Positions 25,761 through 34,142 are shown, counted from the first letter of the stretch. The stretch is DNA of 64,000 nt from Mycolicibacterium vulneris (GCF_002104765.1 NZ_NCXM01000017.1:62001-126000); one strand, 5' to 3'. Notes: generated from the sequence alone by a model not told the origin. Program-made: numbers and translations.

Positions 25761-26600
25761 ATGGGGACCTACGCCATTACCGGGTCGGCTTCCGGGATGG
25801 GCCGCGAGACCGCCCGGCGTCTTCGGGACAACGGGCACAGCATCATCGGTGTCGACATCAAGGACGCCGACGTGGTCGCCGACCTGTCGACGCCCGATGG
25901 GCGCAAAGCGGCGGCCGACCGCGTCGTGGAGCTCTCGGGCAACAGACTCGACGGTGCCGTTTTGGCGGCCGGCCTGGGCCCCAGCCCCGGCCGCATCCGC
26001 AAGATCGCTGCGGTCAATTACTTCGGGGTCGTCGAATTGCTCGCCGCCTGGCGTGCCGCGCTGGCAGCCACTGAACGCGCGAAAGTCGTTGTCGTCGGTA
26101 GTAATTCGACAACCACCATACCCGCCGTGCCGCGCCGTGCGGTCAGAGCGCTGCTCGCCCACGACGCCGATAAGGCGGTGCGAACGGTGCGGCTATTGGG
26201 TCCGGCCGCGCCAACGATGATGTACGGGGCGTCCAAGATCGCGGTCAGCCGTTGGGTGCGGCGACACGCGGTGCGTCCGGAGTGGGCCGGGGCGGGAGTG
26301 CGCCTGAACGCGCTGTCTCCCGGCGCGATCATGACACCGCTTTTGCAGGAGCAGTTGTCGGACCCGAGGCAGGCCAAGGCCGTCCGGTCGTTCCCGGTCC
26401 CGGTAGGCGGCTTCGGTGACGCAGGGCACATGGCCGACTGGATGTGCTTCATGCTGTCGGACGCCGCCGATTTCCTATGTGGCAGTGTAGTATTCGTAGA
26501 CGGCGGTACCGACGCATATTTCCGCCCCGATGACTGGCCGAAGGCCTTGCCCGCCCACCGATTGCCCGGTTATCTGCGCAGGTTCAAGGGTTTTCACTAG
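25761..26600 (+). CDS. Short-chain dehydrogenase/reductase
   Basis: A 279-residue SDR. The cofactor motif is TGSASGMG near residues 7-14, VDIKDADVVADL marks the cofactor-selective loop, and the active site has VVVGSNSTTT and YGASK. The block between them (about 120-150) contains a long insert, ARRAVRALLAHDADKAV, as in the coniferyl-alcohol-dehydrogenase/hydroxysteroid-dehydrogenase-like group. An AGGAG sits close to the ATG at 25761, which decides the start against the longer frame from 25698. It is divergent from the thioesterase. Downstream is a 150-base gap with an inverted repeat (CGTGAC with GTCACG at 26612-26632) of unclear role. Confidence 0.87.
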   Translation: MGTYAITGSASGMGRETARRLRDNGHSIIGVDIKDADVVADLSTPDGRKAAADRVVELSGNRLDGAVLAAGLGPSPGRIRKIAAVNYFGVVELLAAWRAALAATERAKVVVVGSNSTTTIPAVPRRAVRALLAHDADKAVRTVRLLGPAAPTMMYGASKIAVSRWVRRHAVRPEWAGAGVRLNALSPGAIMTPLLQEQLSDPRQAKAVRSFPVPVGGFGDAGHMADWMCFMLSDAADFLCGSVVFVDGGTDAYFRPDDWPKALPAHRLPGYLRRFKGFH

Positions 26601-26753
26601 CCGCACCATTGCGTGACTTCCGTTGCGTCACGGATGTGTCGTACACCACAAATCGGCTTTTCGTGGCGTTTACCGCGGCGCGACGCCCTAGTAAAACGGG
26701 TGCGGTGCGATTGAATGATTCGGCGCACATGCCGAAAGAACAAAGGACTAATC

Positions 26754-27045
26754 GTGGCAACACTTCCGGCCTGGGTCAGCCAGGCTCCCGCCACTGTCGA
26801 CGTGGTCGCGCCACTGAAGGCGCGCGCGTTCGGTGTAGTGCACGCGGTGCTCAGAAGCGGGCGGCGCCCGGTGGACCCGGGCCCGCGCCTGATGCCCAAA
26901 GGCGTCGAACGCTGCTGACGGCGCCGTCGCCGATCCCCGCGAAAGCCTGGCCGAGATCCGGCGGGCAGCCGAAGACGTCCTACCGGGGGCCCGCATCCGT
27001 CGAGGGCTTTACTACAGGTACCGCCTGCGCTGGCGAAACGCCTGA
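26754..27045 (+). pseudogene. Small conserved-looking protein broken by a one-base frameshift
   Basis: From the GTG at 26754, with AAAGGA about seven bases upstream, the reading is LPAWVSQAPATVDVVAPLKA, then VLRSGRRPVDPGPRLMPKG, ending at a TGA after 54 codons. In the next frame the sequence continues sensibly from about 26916: DGAVADPRESLAEIRRAA, then DVLPGARIRRGLYYRYRLRW, to a stop at 27043-27045. One extra base near 26910-26917 explains this; the intact protein would have about 96 residues. The pattern recalls small mycobacterial proteins of unknown function. It overlaps the convergent CGNR gene by 66 bases. Either a recent mutation or a sequence error. Confidence 0.55.
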
Positions 27046-27633
27046 CGCCGCCGCCCGATCGCGTTCACGCCGCCGGGCCCGGGAGGCCCGCAGATTGACG
27101 GCGTTGCCGCACGTCTTGACGTCGTGCCAGACGCCGCTGTTGTTCTTCGAGCGGTCGTAGAACGCCGACCCGCACCGGTGGTTGCGGCAGTGCTTGATCC
27201 GCCGCCAGGTGCCGGCGTGCTGGCTCAACAGGATCTCGCCCCACAGTGCCGACGCGAGCCAGCGCCAGCCGCTGCCGGCGGGATCCAGCCGCACCTCACC
27301 GGACTCGGACAGCGCGAAGGATGCCGCGACGCCGCCGGGACCGCGCCCATTCGGCGCTTCGCCGTCCACCAGCTGCTCAATGCCGGCACGCACGGCGCGA
27401 AGCCTGGCGAGGTCCGCATCGCCCAGCTCCGGGGGCTCCAGGTCCGCGCCGCGTGCGGCCGACCACGCCCGCACCGCGGCGGCCGCCCAGTCGGCGGCGA
27501 GCTTCGGGTCGGCCAGTAGGTCGGGCCCGTACCCGTCGATGGCCCTCGTGTTCAGGAAGTCCTGGACCAGGCCCAGGCCGCCGGGTGCCGCGGCGCACCC
27601 GTATCGCTGTGACGCAACCCACGGAAAAGACAT
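26980..27633 (-). CDS. CGNR zinc-finger transcriptional regulator
   Basis: A regulator of about 217 residues. The N-terminal part (LGLVQDFLNTRAIDGYGPDLL) is the ABATE-type stress-sensing domain, and the C-terminal part carries the CGNR zinc finger: HCRNHRCGSAFYDRSKN, then DVKTCGNAVNLRASRAR, in which cysteines bind zinc and the arginines contact DNA. In actinobacteria such proteins usually control an adjacent gene. Here the SDR at 27719 is divergent, and the gap contains TTAGTTGAC-N12-GTCAATTAA, a good operator candidate. The ATG at 27633 is preferred over the TTG two codons upstream. Confidence 0.87.
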   Translation of the reverse strand: MSFPWVASQRYGCAAAPGGLGLVQDFLNTRAIDGYGPDLLADPKLAADWAAAAVRAWSAARGADLEPPELGDADLARLRAVRAGIEQLVDGEAPNGRGPGGVAASFALSESGEVRLDPAGSGWRWLASALWGEILLSQHAGTWRRIKHCRNHRCGSAFYDRSKNNSGVWHDVKTCGNAVNLRASRARRRERDRAAASGVSPAQAVPVVKPSTDAGPR

Positions 27634-27642
27634 AGCCAAATA

Positions 27643-27672
27643 TTAGTTGACTGTGTCATCCGGGTCAATTAA
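27643..27672. promoter_or_regulatory. Inverted repeat between CGNR regulator and SDR, candidate operator
   Basis: TTAGTTGAC (27643-27651) and GTCAATTAA (27664-27672) match as inverted repeats at 8 of 9 positions, separated by 12 bases. They lie in the 85-base gap between divergent genes, next to the regulator start. This geometry fits a dimeric repressor covering both promoters. Confidence 0.55.
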
Positions 27673-27718
27673 CGTGACGCACGCAAAGCAGTGTTGCCTA
27701 AGTCGAAGGAGCGAGATC

Positions 27719-28414
27719 ATGGTCAACGTCAAGGGGTCGACGGTGGTGGTCACCGGTGGACAACGCGGGCTCGGCAAGGCCATCGTGGCGGAGTTGTTGG
27801 AACGCGGCGCGGCCAAGGTCTACGCCACCGCCCGGGCGCCGCAGCCTAGTCCGGACCCGCGCGTGGTCAGCGTCGAATTGGAGGTCACCGACGCGGATTC
27901 GGTTGCCGCGCTGGCGGTCACGGCATCGGACGCCGACATCGTCATCAACAACGCCGGTGTGCTCGGCGCCCGGAGCCTGCTTACCAGCGACATCGACGAG
28001 GTGCGGGCGGTTTTCGAGACGAACTACTTCGGCGCGCTGCGCGTCGCCAAGGCGTTCGCCCCGGTCCTGGCCGACAACGGCGGTGGCGCACTGGTCGACA
28101 TCGCCTCGATCCTGTCGTGGATGCCCGGATCCGGCGGGTATGGCGACTCCAAGGCCGCACTGTGGTCGACGACGAATTCGCTGCGCATCGAGCTCGAGAA
28201 GCAGGGCACCCTGGTGGTCGCCGCGCACCTCAGCTTCACCGACACCGAGATGACCTCCGCCTTCGACGCACCGAAGAACGACCCGCGCCAGGTGGCGCGC
28301 GCGATTGTCGACGGCATCGAGGCGGATGACACCGAGGTGCTGGCCGACGACGACACCCGCTACGTCAAGGCGGCGCTCTCCGGACCGATCGAGGCGCTGC
28401 CGCGGATGGGGTGA
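27719..28414 (+). CDS. Short-chain dehydrogenase/reductase under CGNR regulator
   Basis: A 231-residue, short SDR. The cofactor motif is VTGGQRGLGKA, with DADIVINNAG in the usual place, and the active site is YGDSK. It matches a group of actinobacterial SDRs that are commonly next to a regulator. The ATG at 27719 follows AAGGAGCGAGATC. It is divergent from the CGNR regulator gene and probably its target; this pairing suggests inducible detoxification of an aldehyde or ketone, which is inference. Confidence 0.87.
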   Translation: MVNVKGSTVVVTGGQRGLGKAIVAELLERGAAKVYATARAPQPSPDPRVVSVELEVTDADSVAALAVTASDADIVINNAGVLGARSLLTSDIDEVRAVFETNYFGALRVAKAFAPVLADNGGGALVDIASILSWMPGSGGYGDSKAALWSTTNSLRIELEKQGTLVVAAHLSFTDTEMTSAFDAPKNDPRQVARAIVDGIEADDTEVLADDDTRYVKAALSGPIEALPRMG

Positions 28415-28579
28415 CCCAGGCCCTTGCGGTGGCTCACTACTGGTCGGAGCACAGACCACCGGGTTGTCCCGGCACGACCACCGTCGCACGCGCGCGCCGG
28501 CGCGGCGATGCCAAAGGCGCCAACGGGCCGGCCCAAAGTCACCGGAGCATCGACCGGCCGGGCGTGTTTGGATAGCACC

Positions 28580-29041
28580 ATGTCGGATTCGGAACTCGAT
28601 CGCGTCGTGAGCGCCACCCGCGTGGTGTCGGCGAACGCCGCCCGGATTTTCGAGCTGATCGCCGATCCGTCGCGCCAGCCGAGCTGGGACGGCAACAACA
28701 ATTTGGCTTCGGCCGCCGCCGGCCAGCGCGTTCATCGGGTCGGCGACATCTTCAAGACCACGCTGACCAACGGTGCGGTGCGGGAGAACCACGTCACCGA
28801 GTTCGTCGAGGGCAGCAAGATCGCTTGGCGCCCAGCCGAACCCAACAAGCAGCCACCGGGCCACCTGTGGCGCTGGGAGCTCAGCCCGGTCAACGCCGAG
28901 CTGACCACGGTGACCCACACCTACGACTGGACGGAGCTGGCCGACGCCACCCGCCTCGAGCGGGCCCGTGCGACGACGGCCGACATGTTGCGCGAGTCGA
29001 TGGACCGGCTCGCCCTGCTGGCGCAAAACCTCGAGAAGTAG
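28580..29041 (+). CDS. SRPBCC (START-like) family protein
   Basis: A 153-residue helix-grip protein of the polyketide-cyclase/START-like superfamily. The N-terminal strand and helix read VVSATRVVSANAARIFELIAD, followed by PSRQPSWDGN, and the later strand WRWELSPVNAELTTVTHTYDW. It shares the family and the pattern of the gene at 8207. The ATG at 28580 is 165 bases after the SDR stop; the longer open frame from 28424 lacks family similarity. The ABC transporter operon begins 48 bases downstream. Ligand unknown. Confidence 0.8.
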   Translation: MSDSELDRVVSATRVVSANAARIFELIADPSRQPSWDGNNNLASAAAGQRVHRVGDIFKTTLTNGAVRENHVTEFVEGSKIAWRPAEPNKQPPGHLWRWELSPVNAELTTVTHTYDWTELADATRLERARATTADMLRESMDRLALLAQNLEK

Positions 29042-29089
29042 CAGTCAAACCCGGCCCCGGGATGCGTGCGGGTCGGTAACGTCTCACCC

Positions 29090-30139
29090 ATGCTGTTCGC
29101 AGCATTGCGGGATATGCAGTGGCGAAGGCGGCGCCTGGTGATCGCGATCATCAGCACCGGGCTGGTTTTCGCCATGACCCTGATCATGATCGGGCTGGGC
29201 AACGGTTTTCGAGTCGAGGCCGAGCGCGCGGTCGACTCGATGGGCGTCGACGCGTTCGTGATCAAGTCCGGCGCCGCGGGACCGCTCCTGGGAGCCACGC
29301 CATTCGCCGAAGCCGAATTGAGCCAGGTGGCCGCCGCGCCCGGCGTCACCGCTGCGGCGCCACTGGCCTGTGCGGCGACGACGGTCGTCGAGGGCACGAC
29401 GAGGCGAAGCGTCACCGCGTTCGGGTCGCCGGAGCGCGGACCGGGCATGCCGCACATGTCGCGAGGCCGCGCACCATCGACGCCGGACGAGGTCGCGGTC
29501 TCCAGCACCCTGGGCCGGCAGGTAGGTGAGGACCTGACGGTCGGTGCGCGCACGCTGCGGATCGTCGGCATCGTGCCCAACTCCACAGCACTGGCCAAGA
29601 CACCCAACATTTTCCTGACCACGCAGGGCTTGCAGCGCTTGTCATACAACGGGCAGCCAACGGTCACATCGATCGCGATCAAGGGCACACCCGAGCAGGT
29701 GCCGGCCGGCTACCAGCTCGTCGGCCGGAGCGCCGGCATCAACGACCTGCTGCGCCCCGAGCTCGTCGCCATGGGCGCGATCACGATCGTGGCCGCGATG
29801 ATGTCGGTCGTGGCGGTGCTGATCGTCGGATCGGTGGTGTACCTCTCCGCGCTCGAGCGGCTGCGCGACTTTGCGGTGTTCAAGGCCATCGGTGTGCCGA
29901 CACGGTCGATCTTGGCAGGGCTCGCGCTGCAGGCCGTCGTCGTCGCGCTGCTCGCGGCGCTGCTGGGCGTCCTGTTTTCGGCGTTGCTTGGGCCGGTGTT
30001 CCCGATGATCGTCGTGGTCCCCTCCAGTGCTTATGTGGCGATACCGTTTGCCGCGGTCGTGATCGGCCTGCTGGCCAGCCTCGCCGGCTTCAGGCGTGCG
30101 GTCGCCGTCGATCCGGCGCTCGCATTTGGAGGTCCCTGA
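29090..30139 (+). CDS. ABC transporter permease, FtsX/MacB type (Rv0072-like)
   Basis: A 349-residue inner-membrane permease. It has one N-terminal helix (about residues 17-38, LVIAIISTGLVFAMTLIMIG), a large extracytoplasmic domain (about 40-235), and three C-terminal helices (about 238-262, 285-312 and 318-340). This is the FtsX/LolC/MacB topology, used for lipoprotein or peptide handling rather than for amino acids. M. tuberculosis Rv0072 has the same length and partner, although older annotation calls it glutamine transport. The ATG at 29090 is chosen; the frame opens at 29066. The ATPase gene starts three bases after its stop. Confidence 0.85.
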   Translation: MLFAALRDMQWRRRRLVIAIISTGLVFAMTLIMIGLGNGFRVEAERAVDSMGVDAFVIKSGAAGPLLGATPFAEAELSQVAAAPGVTAAAPLACAATTVVEGTTRRSVTAFGSPERGPGMPHMSRGRAPSTPDEVAVSSTLGRQVGEDLTVGARTLRIVGIVPNSTALAKTPNIFLTTQGLQRLSYNGQPTVTSIAIKGTPEQVPAGYQLVGRSAGINDLLRPELVAMGAITIVAAMMSVVAVLIVGSVVYLSALERLRDFAVFKAIGVPTRSILAGLALQAVVVALLAALLGVLFSALLGPVFPMIVVVPSSAYVAIPFAAVVIGLLASLAGFRRAVAVDPALAFGGP

Positions 30140-30142
30140 GCG

Positions 30143-31135
30143 ATGAGCGATCTGAGTATCAAGGATCTTGTCGTTGAATATTCCAGCGGCGGGTACGCCG
30201 TTCGGCCGATCAACGGTTTGAACCTCGAAGTGCCGGCCGGGTCGCTCGTGATCCTCCTCGGGCCCAGCGGCTGCGGGAAGACGACGTTGTTGTCCTGTCT
30301 TGGCGGCATTCTGCGGCCCAAGGCCGGGGCCGTCGAGTTCGATGGCGTCGACGTCACCAAGCTGGAGGGTGGTGCCTTGGCGCACTACCGGCGCGACAAG
30401 GTGGGCATCGTGTTCCAGGCGTTCAACTTGGTGCCGAGCCTCACCGCCCTGGAAAACGTGATGGTTCCGCTGCGTGCGGCCGGTAACTCGCGCGCGGCCG
30501 CACGCAAGCGGGCCGAGGAACTACTGGCCAGGGTCAACCTCGAAGAGCGAATGAAACACCGCCCGGGTGACCTGAGCGGCGGGCAGCAGCAGCGCGTCGC
30601 GGTCGCGCGCGCGATCGCCCTGGATCCGATGTTGGTCCTCGCCGACGAACCGACCGCTCACCTCGACTTCATCCAGGTGGAGGAGGTGTTGCGGCTGATC
30701 CGCTCGCTTGCGCAGGGTGACCGCGTGGTGGTCGTGGCCACTCACGACAGCCGGATGCTGCCGCTGGCCGACCGTGTCGTCGAGATGGCGCCGGCGGTCT
30801 CGTCGACGAATCGACCCCCTGAAACCGTGCGGCTGACGGCCGGCGAGATGTTGTTCGAGCAATGCACGATGGGCGAGCTGATCTACCTTGTCTCCGACGG
30901 CGAACTCGATATTCTGCGCGAATTAGCCGACGGCGGTGAGGAATTGGTCAAGGTGGCCAAGCCGGGCGACTACTTCGGCGAAATCGGCGTGCTGTTTCAC
31001 ATGCCGCGCTCGGCGACGGTGCGCGCCCGCACCGACGCGACCGTCATCGGCTACACCGCCCAGGCGTTCCGCGAGCGGCTCGGTGTCTCGGGGTTAGGCG
31101 AGCTGATCGAGCACCGGGAGCTTGCCAGCGGCTGA
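30143..31135 (+). CDS. ABC transporter ATPase fused to a cyclic-nucleotide-binding domain (Rv0073-like)
   Basis: A 330-residue protein with two domains. Residues about 1-220 are an ABC ATPase: Walker A GPSGCGKTT, Q-loop VFQAFN, signature LSGGQQQR, Walker B VLADEPT and the switch His in VVATHD. The rest, from about 235, is a cyclic-nucleotide-binding domain. It ends in GDYFGEIGVLFHMPRSATV, which keeps the conserved Glu and Arg of a cAMP phosphate-binding cassette. The pair with the FtsX-type permease matches M. tuberculosis Rv0072/Rv0073. Transport may thus respond to cAMP or a similar ligand. A nucleotide cyclase-like gene lies within 1 kb, on the opposite strand. Confidence 0.9.
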   Translation: MSDLSIKDLVVEYSSGGYAVRPINGLNLEVPAGSLVILLGPSGCGKTTLLSCLGGILRPKAGAVEFDGVDVTKLEGGALAHYRRDKVGIVFQAFNLVPSLTALENVMVPLRAAGNSRAAARKRAEELLARVNLEERMKHRPGDLSGGQQQRVAVARAIALDPMLVLADEPTAHLDFIQVEEVLRLIRSLAQGDRVVVVATHDSRMLPLADRVVEMAPAVSSTNRPPETVRLTAGEMLFEQCTMGELIYLVSDGELDILRELADGGEELVKVAKPGDYFGEIGVLFHMPRSATVRARTDATVIGYTAQAFRERLGVSGLGELIEHRELASG

Positions 31136-31146
31136 TTGGCGGCGAT

Positions 31147-31887
31147 TCAGCCCTTCTTGGCGCGCACCCACTGAAACGTGCCGAGGTTCTTCACTCGCAC
31201 GCTGGCAAAACCGTTGTCCTCCAAGGCATCGCCGATTTCGTCGTCGCTGAACGCGTGCGCGCCGACATTCGGCAGCAGCTGCCAGTACCGGGCCAGCCGG
31301 CCGGCGGTCGGGACCATGACGGCCAGCCTGCCGCCGGGCCGCAGCACGCGCGCGATCTCGGCGAGGGCGACCGCCGGATCCGGCACCAGTTGCAGCACCG
31401 CGGTCGACACCGCGACGTCAATAGTGCCGTCGCGCAGCGGAAGTCGTTGTGCGTCGGCCTTGATGAAGCCGACCTGCGGCCCGGCCTCATTGCGCACGGC
31501 GCGGGCGAGCATCGGCTCGGAGATATCGACTCCAAGGCCCAGCCCCTCCGGGCCGGCGGCACGCGCCAGCGACGCGGTGACGTTGCCCGGACCCGAACCG
31601 ACATCCAGCGCGATGCCCCCCTGCGGAACGTCCAACCACTCCAGCGGCAGTTGCCACGCGCTGATCCAGCGCCGGGAAAGCGCTTGGGCGTTGTCGTAGA
31701 GCATCGATCCGATCGGTGACGCCCACGCCGCCTGGATCGGACCGGTGTTCTTCTCGACGCCGCCGTCCTGGCCCGCGCCGAGCAGGTCGAGATAACCCCG
31801 GCTCACGTCGGGATCGGCCGGCGGGTCGATGAGTAGGTCCAGCGCTCGCCGGAGCGCGGGAGGCAGCGAGATGTGCACGTCGGTCAT
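31147..31887 (-). CDS. Class I SAM-dependent methyltransferase
   Basis: A 246-residue methyltransferase. The SAM-binding motif I is IALDVGSGPGNV, motif II covers GVDISEPML, FIKADAQRLPLRDGTID is the acidic loop, and ARVLRPGGRLAVMVP is motif III. The first 80 residues form a helical cap (LPPALRRALDLLIDPPAD). The ATG at 31887 has GGAG six bases upstream; the ATG six codons earlier lacks one. It lies downstream of the cyclase gene on the same strand, with a 138-base gap containing a hairpin. It converges with the ABC ATPase gene. Substrate unknown. Confidence 0.87.
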   Translation of the reverse strand: MTDVHISLPPALRRALDLLIDPPADPDVSRGYLDLLGAGQDGGVEKNTGPIQAAWASPIGSMLYDNAQALSRRWISAWQLPLEWLDVPQGGIALDVGSGPGNVTASLARAAGPEGLGLGVDISEPMLARAVRNEAGPQVGFIKADAQRLPLRDGTIDVAVSTAVLQLVPDPAVALAEIARVLRPGGRLAVMVPTAGRLARYWQLLPNVGAHAFSDDEIGDALEDNGFASVRVKNLGTFQWVRAKKG

Positions 31888-31946
31888 GCGTACTCCTTCG
31901 ATCAAATGCCAAGCCAGACGCCAGGAATCGAACGGTAAGCCGCGAA

Positions 31947-31989
31947 GCCTCGGCTCCGGTAAGTCCCCGTCCGCAGCCTACGCCGAGGC
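31947..31989 (-). terminator. Hairpin after the cyclase gene, possible terminator
   Basis: GCCTCGGC (31947-31954) and GCCGAGGC (31982-31989) form a perfect 8-bp stem around a 27-base loop, with further pairing of CGAAGC (31943-31948) and GCTTCG (31997-32002) possible as an alternative. It sits between the cyclase stop and the methyltransferase start. There is no U-run, as is common in mycobacteria, so the role is uncertain. Confidence 0.3.
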
Positions 31990-32025
31990 CCCCGACGCTT
32001 CGATCGCTGCGAGTTGACCGCCTGG

Positions 32026-33402
32026 TTACCGGCGGACGACGGCGTGCTCGCGGACCAGGGCGTACAGCCGCCAGTAACCGGGCACGCCCTTGAGCGCGCT
32101 CTCGCCGCGGTCGCCGAACCTGTGCCGGGAGCCGGTGACGATGTCGCGTAGCGTGGACGACACCAGTACCTCGCTGGGCCCGGCAAGCGCCGCTACGCGA
32201 GCGGCGATGTGTACGGCCATGCCCGCGACGTCCGTGCCGCGCACCTCGACCTCGCCGGCGTGAATGCCGACCCGCACCTCGATGCCCAGTACGTGAACGT
32301 CGTCCACGATGGCGTCGGCGCAGGCGATCGCCGCGCTTGGGCTGCTGAACGTTGCGACGAATCCGTCTCCAGCCGTGTTGACTTCGCGGCCACCGAAGCG
32401 CTGCAGTTCGTGGCGCACGATCCTGTCGTGGTTGTCCAGCAGGTCGAGCCAGCGGTGGTCACCCAGGGCCGCGGCGCGCTCGGTGGATCCGACGATGTCG
32501 GTGAACATGATCGTGGTGAGCAGCCGCTCGGCGTCGGAGCCGCCACGCACCCCGGTGATGAACTCTTCGATCTCGTCGAGCATGGGCGCGGTGTCGCCGA
32601 CCCAGTACAGGGCGTCCTCGCCGGGCAGTTCGACGAGGTGCGATTCGGCGATGTGCTCGGCGAGGTAGTGCGCGTGCTCGACGGGGCTGAAGCCGGGGTT
32701 GTCGCGATGCAGGATCAGCGTCGGCACCGTGACGCGAGGCAGCCGGTCGCGGACATCGCCCTCCCTGACCTTATTGATGAACGCACGGGCCATGCTGGGT
32801 GACGCGGCCCGGTTGCCGGCCATGTCCCACCACGAGCGGAACGCGGCGTCATTCGCCATGGAGGGCGCGATGATGCCGAGCATGTCGAAACCCTGCTCGA
32901 CGGCGTCCGGCTCCATCCCGACCGACGTGAATCGCTCGGCGGCATCGAGCTCGGCGCCGATGGGGTAGTCGGGACCCCGCAGCGTTCGCGCGGCGCCGTT
33001 GGCGATGACCAGGCTGTTCACTCGATCGGAGTGGTCGGCGGCGAGAACCACACCGGCCAGCGTGGTGAAACCCGGGGCGAAGACAGTGGCTCGCTCGCAA
33101 CCGACCGCGTTCATGACCGCGATCGCATCCTGCGCCCACGATTCCGGGCCCAGCATGTCCAGCGAGGGAACCCGGGACGACAGGCCGATCCCGCGCTGAT
33201 CGAAGCGGATCACCCGGCAGAACGACGCGAGCCGGCGATGGAAGCGGTACATCGACGGCTCGAGGTCGACGCAGTCGATCGGGATCAGCGGGCCCGGCAG
33301 CATGAGCAGGTCCATCGGACCATCGCCGAAGACCTGATAGGCGATGTCGATCTCGCCGCAACTGGCGTACCGGGTCCGCGGAGCCGCAGAACTCCCAGCC
33401 AC
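32026..33402 (-). CDS. Alpha/beta hydrolase-class III nucleotide cyclase fusion (Rv1900c-like)
   Basis: A 458-residue fusion. Residues about 15-275 have an alpha/beta-hydrolase fold, and about 290-450 a class III cyclase homology domain. The cyclase part has FTDIVGST with the first metal Asp and AGDGF with the second, but the purine-specifying Lys before it is Asn (REVNTAGDGF). The later motif reads AVHIAARV, with the Arg present and the usual Asn replaced by His. The hydrolase nucleophile elbow, expected as GxSxG, reads APGFTTL with no Ser, so this domain may only bind ligand. The architecture and length match M. tuberculosis Rv1900c. The tetR gene upstream ends nine bases before its start, so they are probably one operon. 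Confidence 0.87.
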   Translation of the reverse strand: MAGSSAAPRTRYASCGEIDIAYQVFGDGPMDLLMLPGPLIPIDCVDLEPSMYRFHRRLASFCRVIRFDQRGIGLSSRVPSLDMLGPESWAQDAIAVMNAVGCERATVFAPGFTTLAGVVLAADHSDRVNSLVIANGAARTLRGPDYPIGAELDAAERFTSVGMEPDAVEQGFDMLGIIAPSMANDAAFRSWWDMAGNRAASPSMARAFINKVREGDVRDRLPRVTVPTLILHRDNPGFSPVEHAHYLAEHIAESHLVELPGEDALYWVGDTAPMLDEIEEFITGVRGGSDAERLLTTIMFTDIVGSTERAAALGDHRWLDLLDNHDRIVRHELQRFGGREVNTAGDGFVATFSSPSAAIACADAIVDDVHVLGIEVRVGIHAGEVEVRGTDVAGMAVHIAARVAALAGPSEVLVSSTLRDIVTGSRHRFGDRGESALKGVPGYWRLYALVREHAVVRR

Positions 33403-33411
33403 GACTCAAGG

Positions 33412-34053
33412 CTAGTGCAGGGTGTCGACAATTCGAGGCCCGTTAGCAGGCCTGCCGATGATCGGAACCAGATAGCGCGCGGCGTACTCGCGCACCGCAG
33501 CCGGGTCCGACGTGTCGAGCCGGTCGGTGGGAAAGACGATGATGCCGAGGGCGACGCGCAGCAGGATGTCGGCGATGTTGTCCAGGTCGGGCTCGGCCAG
33601 GTCGGCGCCGCATCGCCGCAGGGTATGGGCGATGCCGTCGGCGAACTGGCGAATCGGGAAGGCCTGCGACCGGGAGAACATGCCGAACAGCTCGGGTTCG
33701 CTTTCGGCGATCCGCGAATACAGCGGCGAGTCCTGCACCAGGCGCACCCCGAGCGCGAACGCCTCGATCACCGCCTGTCGCGGATCGCAGCCCGTGGTCG
33801 CCCGGTCCAGGGTGCTGAAGAAGAGCCCGGCCTCGCGCCGCACCACGCGGGCGAACAGGTTCTCCTTGGTCGGGAAGCGACGGTAGATCGTGCTGCGGCT
33901 GACCCCGGCCCGGGCGGCGATGTCGTCGATGTTGGCGCGGCGCACGCCGTAGGTCTCGAACACGCTGCGCGCGGTGTCCAAGATCGTGCGATCGAGATCG
34001 GTGAGCGCATCGGCACTGGCAGAGCCCGGTTCGGGCTGCATGATTGGCGGCAT
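33412..34053 (-). CDS. TetR family transcriptional regulator
   Basis: A 213-residue TetR regulator with the helix-turn-helix IDDIAARAGVSRSTIYRRF followed by PTKENLFARVVRREAG. The ligand domain contains FALGVRLVQDSPLYSRIAES. It is divergent from the DUF2236 gene and its promoter region holds an inverted repeat, while the cyclase gene follows after nine bases, so it may control both directions. The ATG at 34053 is used; an ATG four codons downstream (MQPEPG) is possible. Confidence 0.88.
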   Translation of the reverse strand: MPPIMQPEPGSASADALTDLDRTILDTARSVFETYGVRRANIDDIAARAGVSRSTIYRRFPTKENLFARVVRREAGLFFSTLDRATTGCDPRQAVIEAFALGVRLVQDSPLYSRIAESEPELFGMFSRSQAFPIRQFADGIAHTLRRCGADLAEPDLDNIADILLRVALGIIVFPTDRLDTSDPAAVREYAARYLVPIIGRPANGPRIVDTLH

Positions 34054-34142
34054 CGTATCAACTCCTCGGCGGGGTCACCGCCGGCTTTCCGGGCGCTCGG
34101 GAGCCGCCGTGCACCGCCGGCGAGCGATTGCTAGGCTCTGAA

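Noticed and set aside
26612..26632. Inverted repeat CGTGAC-N9-GTCACG after an SDR gene
   Set aside because: Could be a terminator or operator, but the stem is short, no T-run follows and no regulator is adjacent; not enough to list as a feature.
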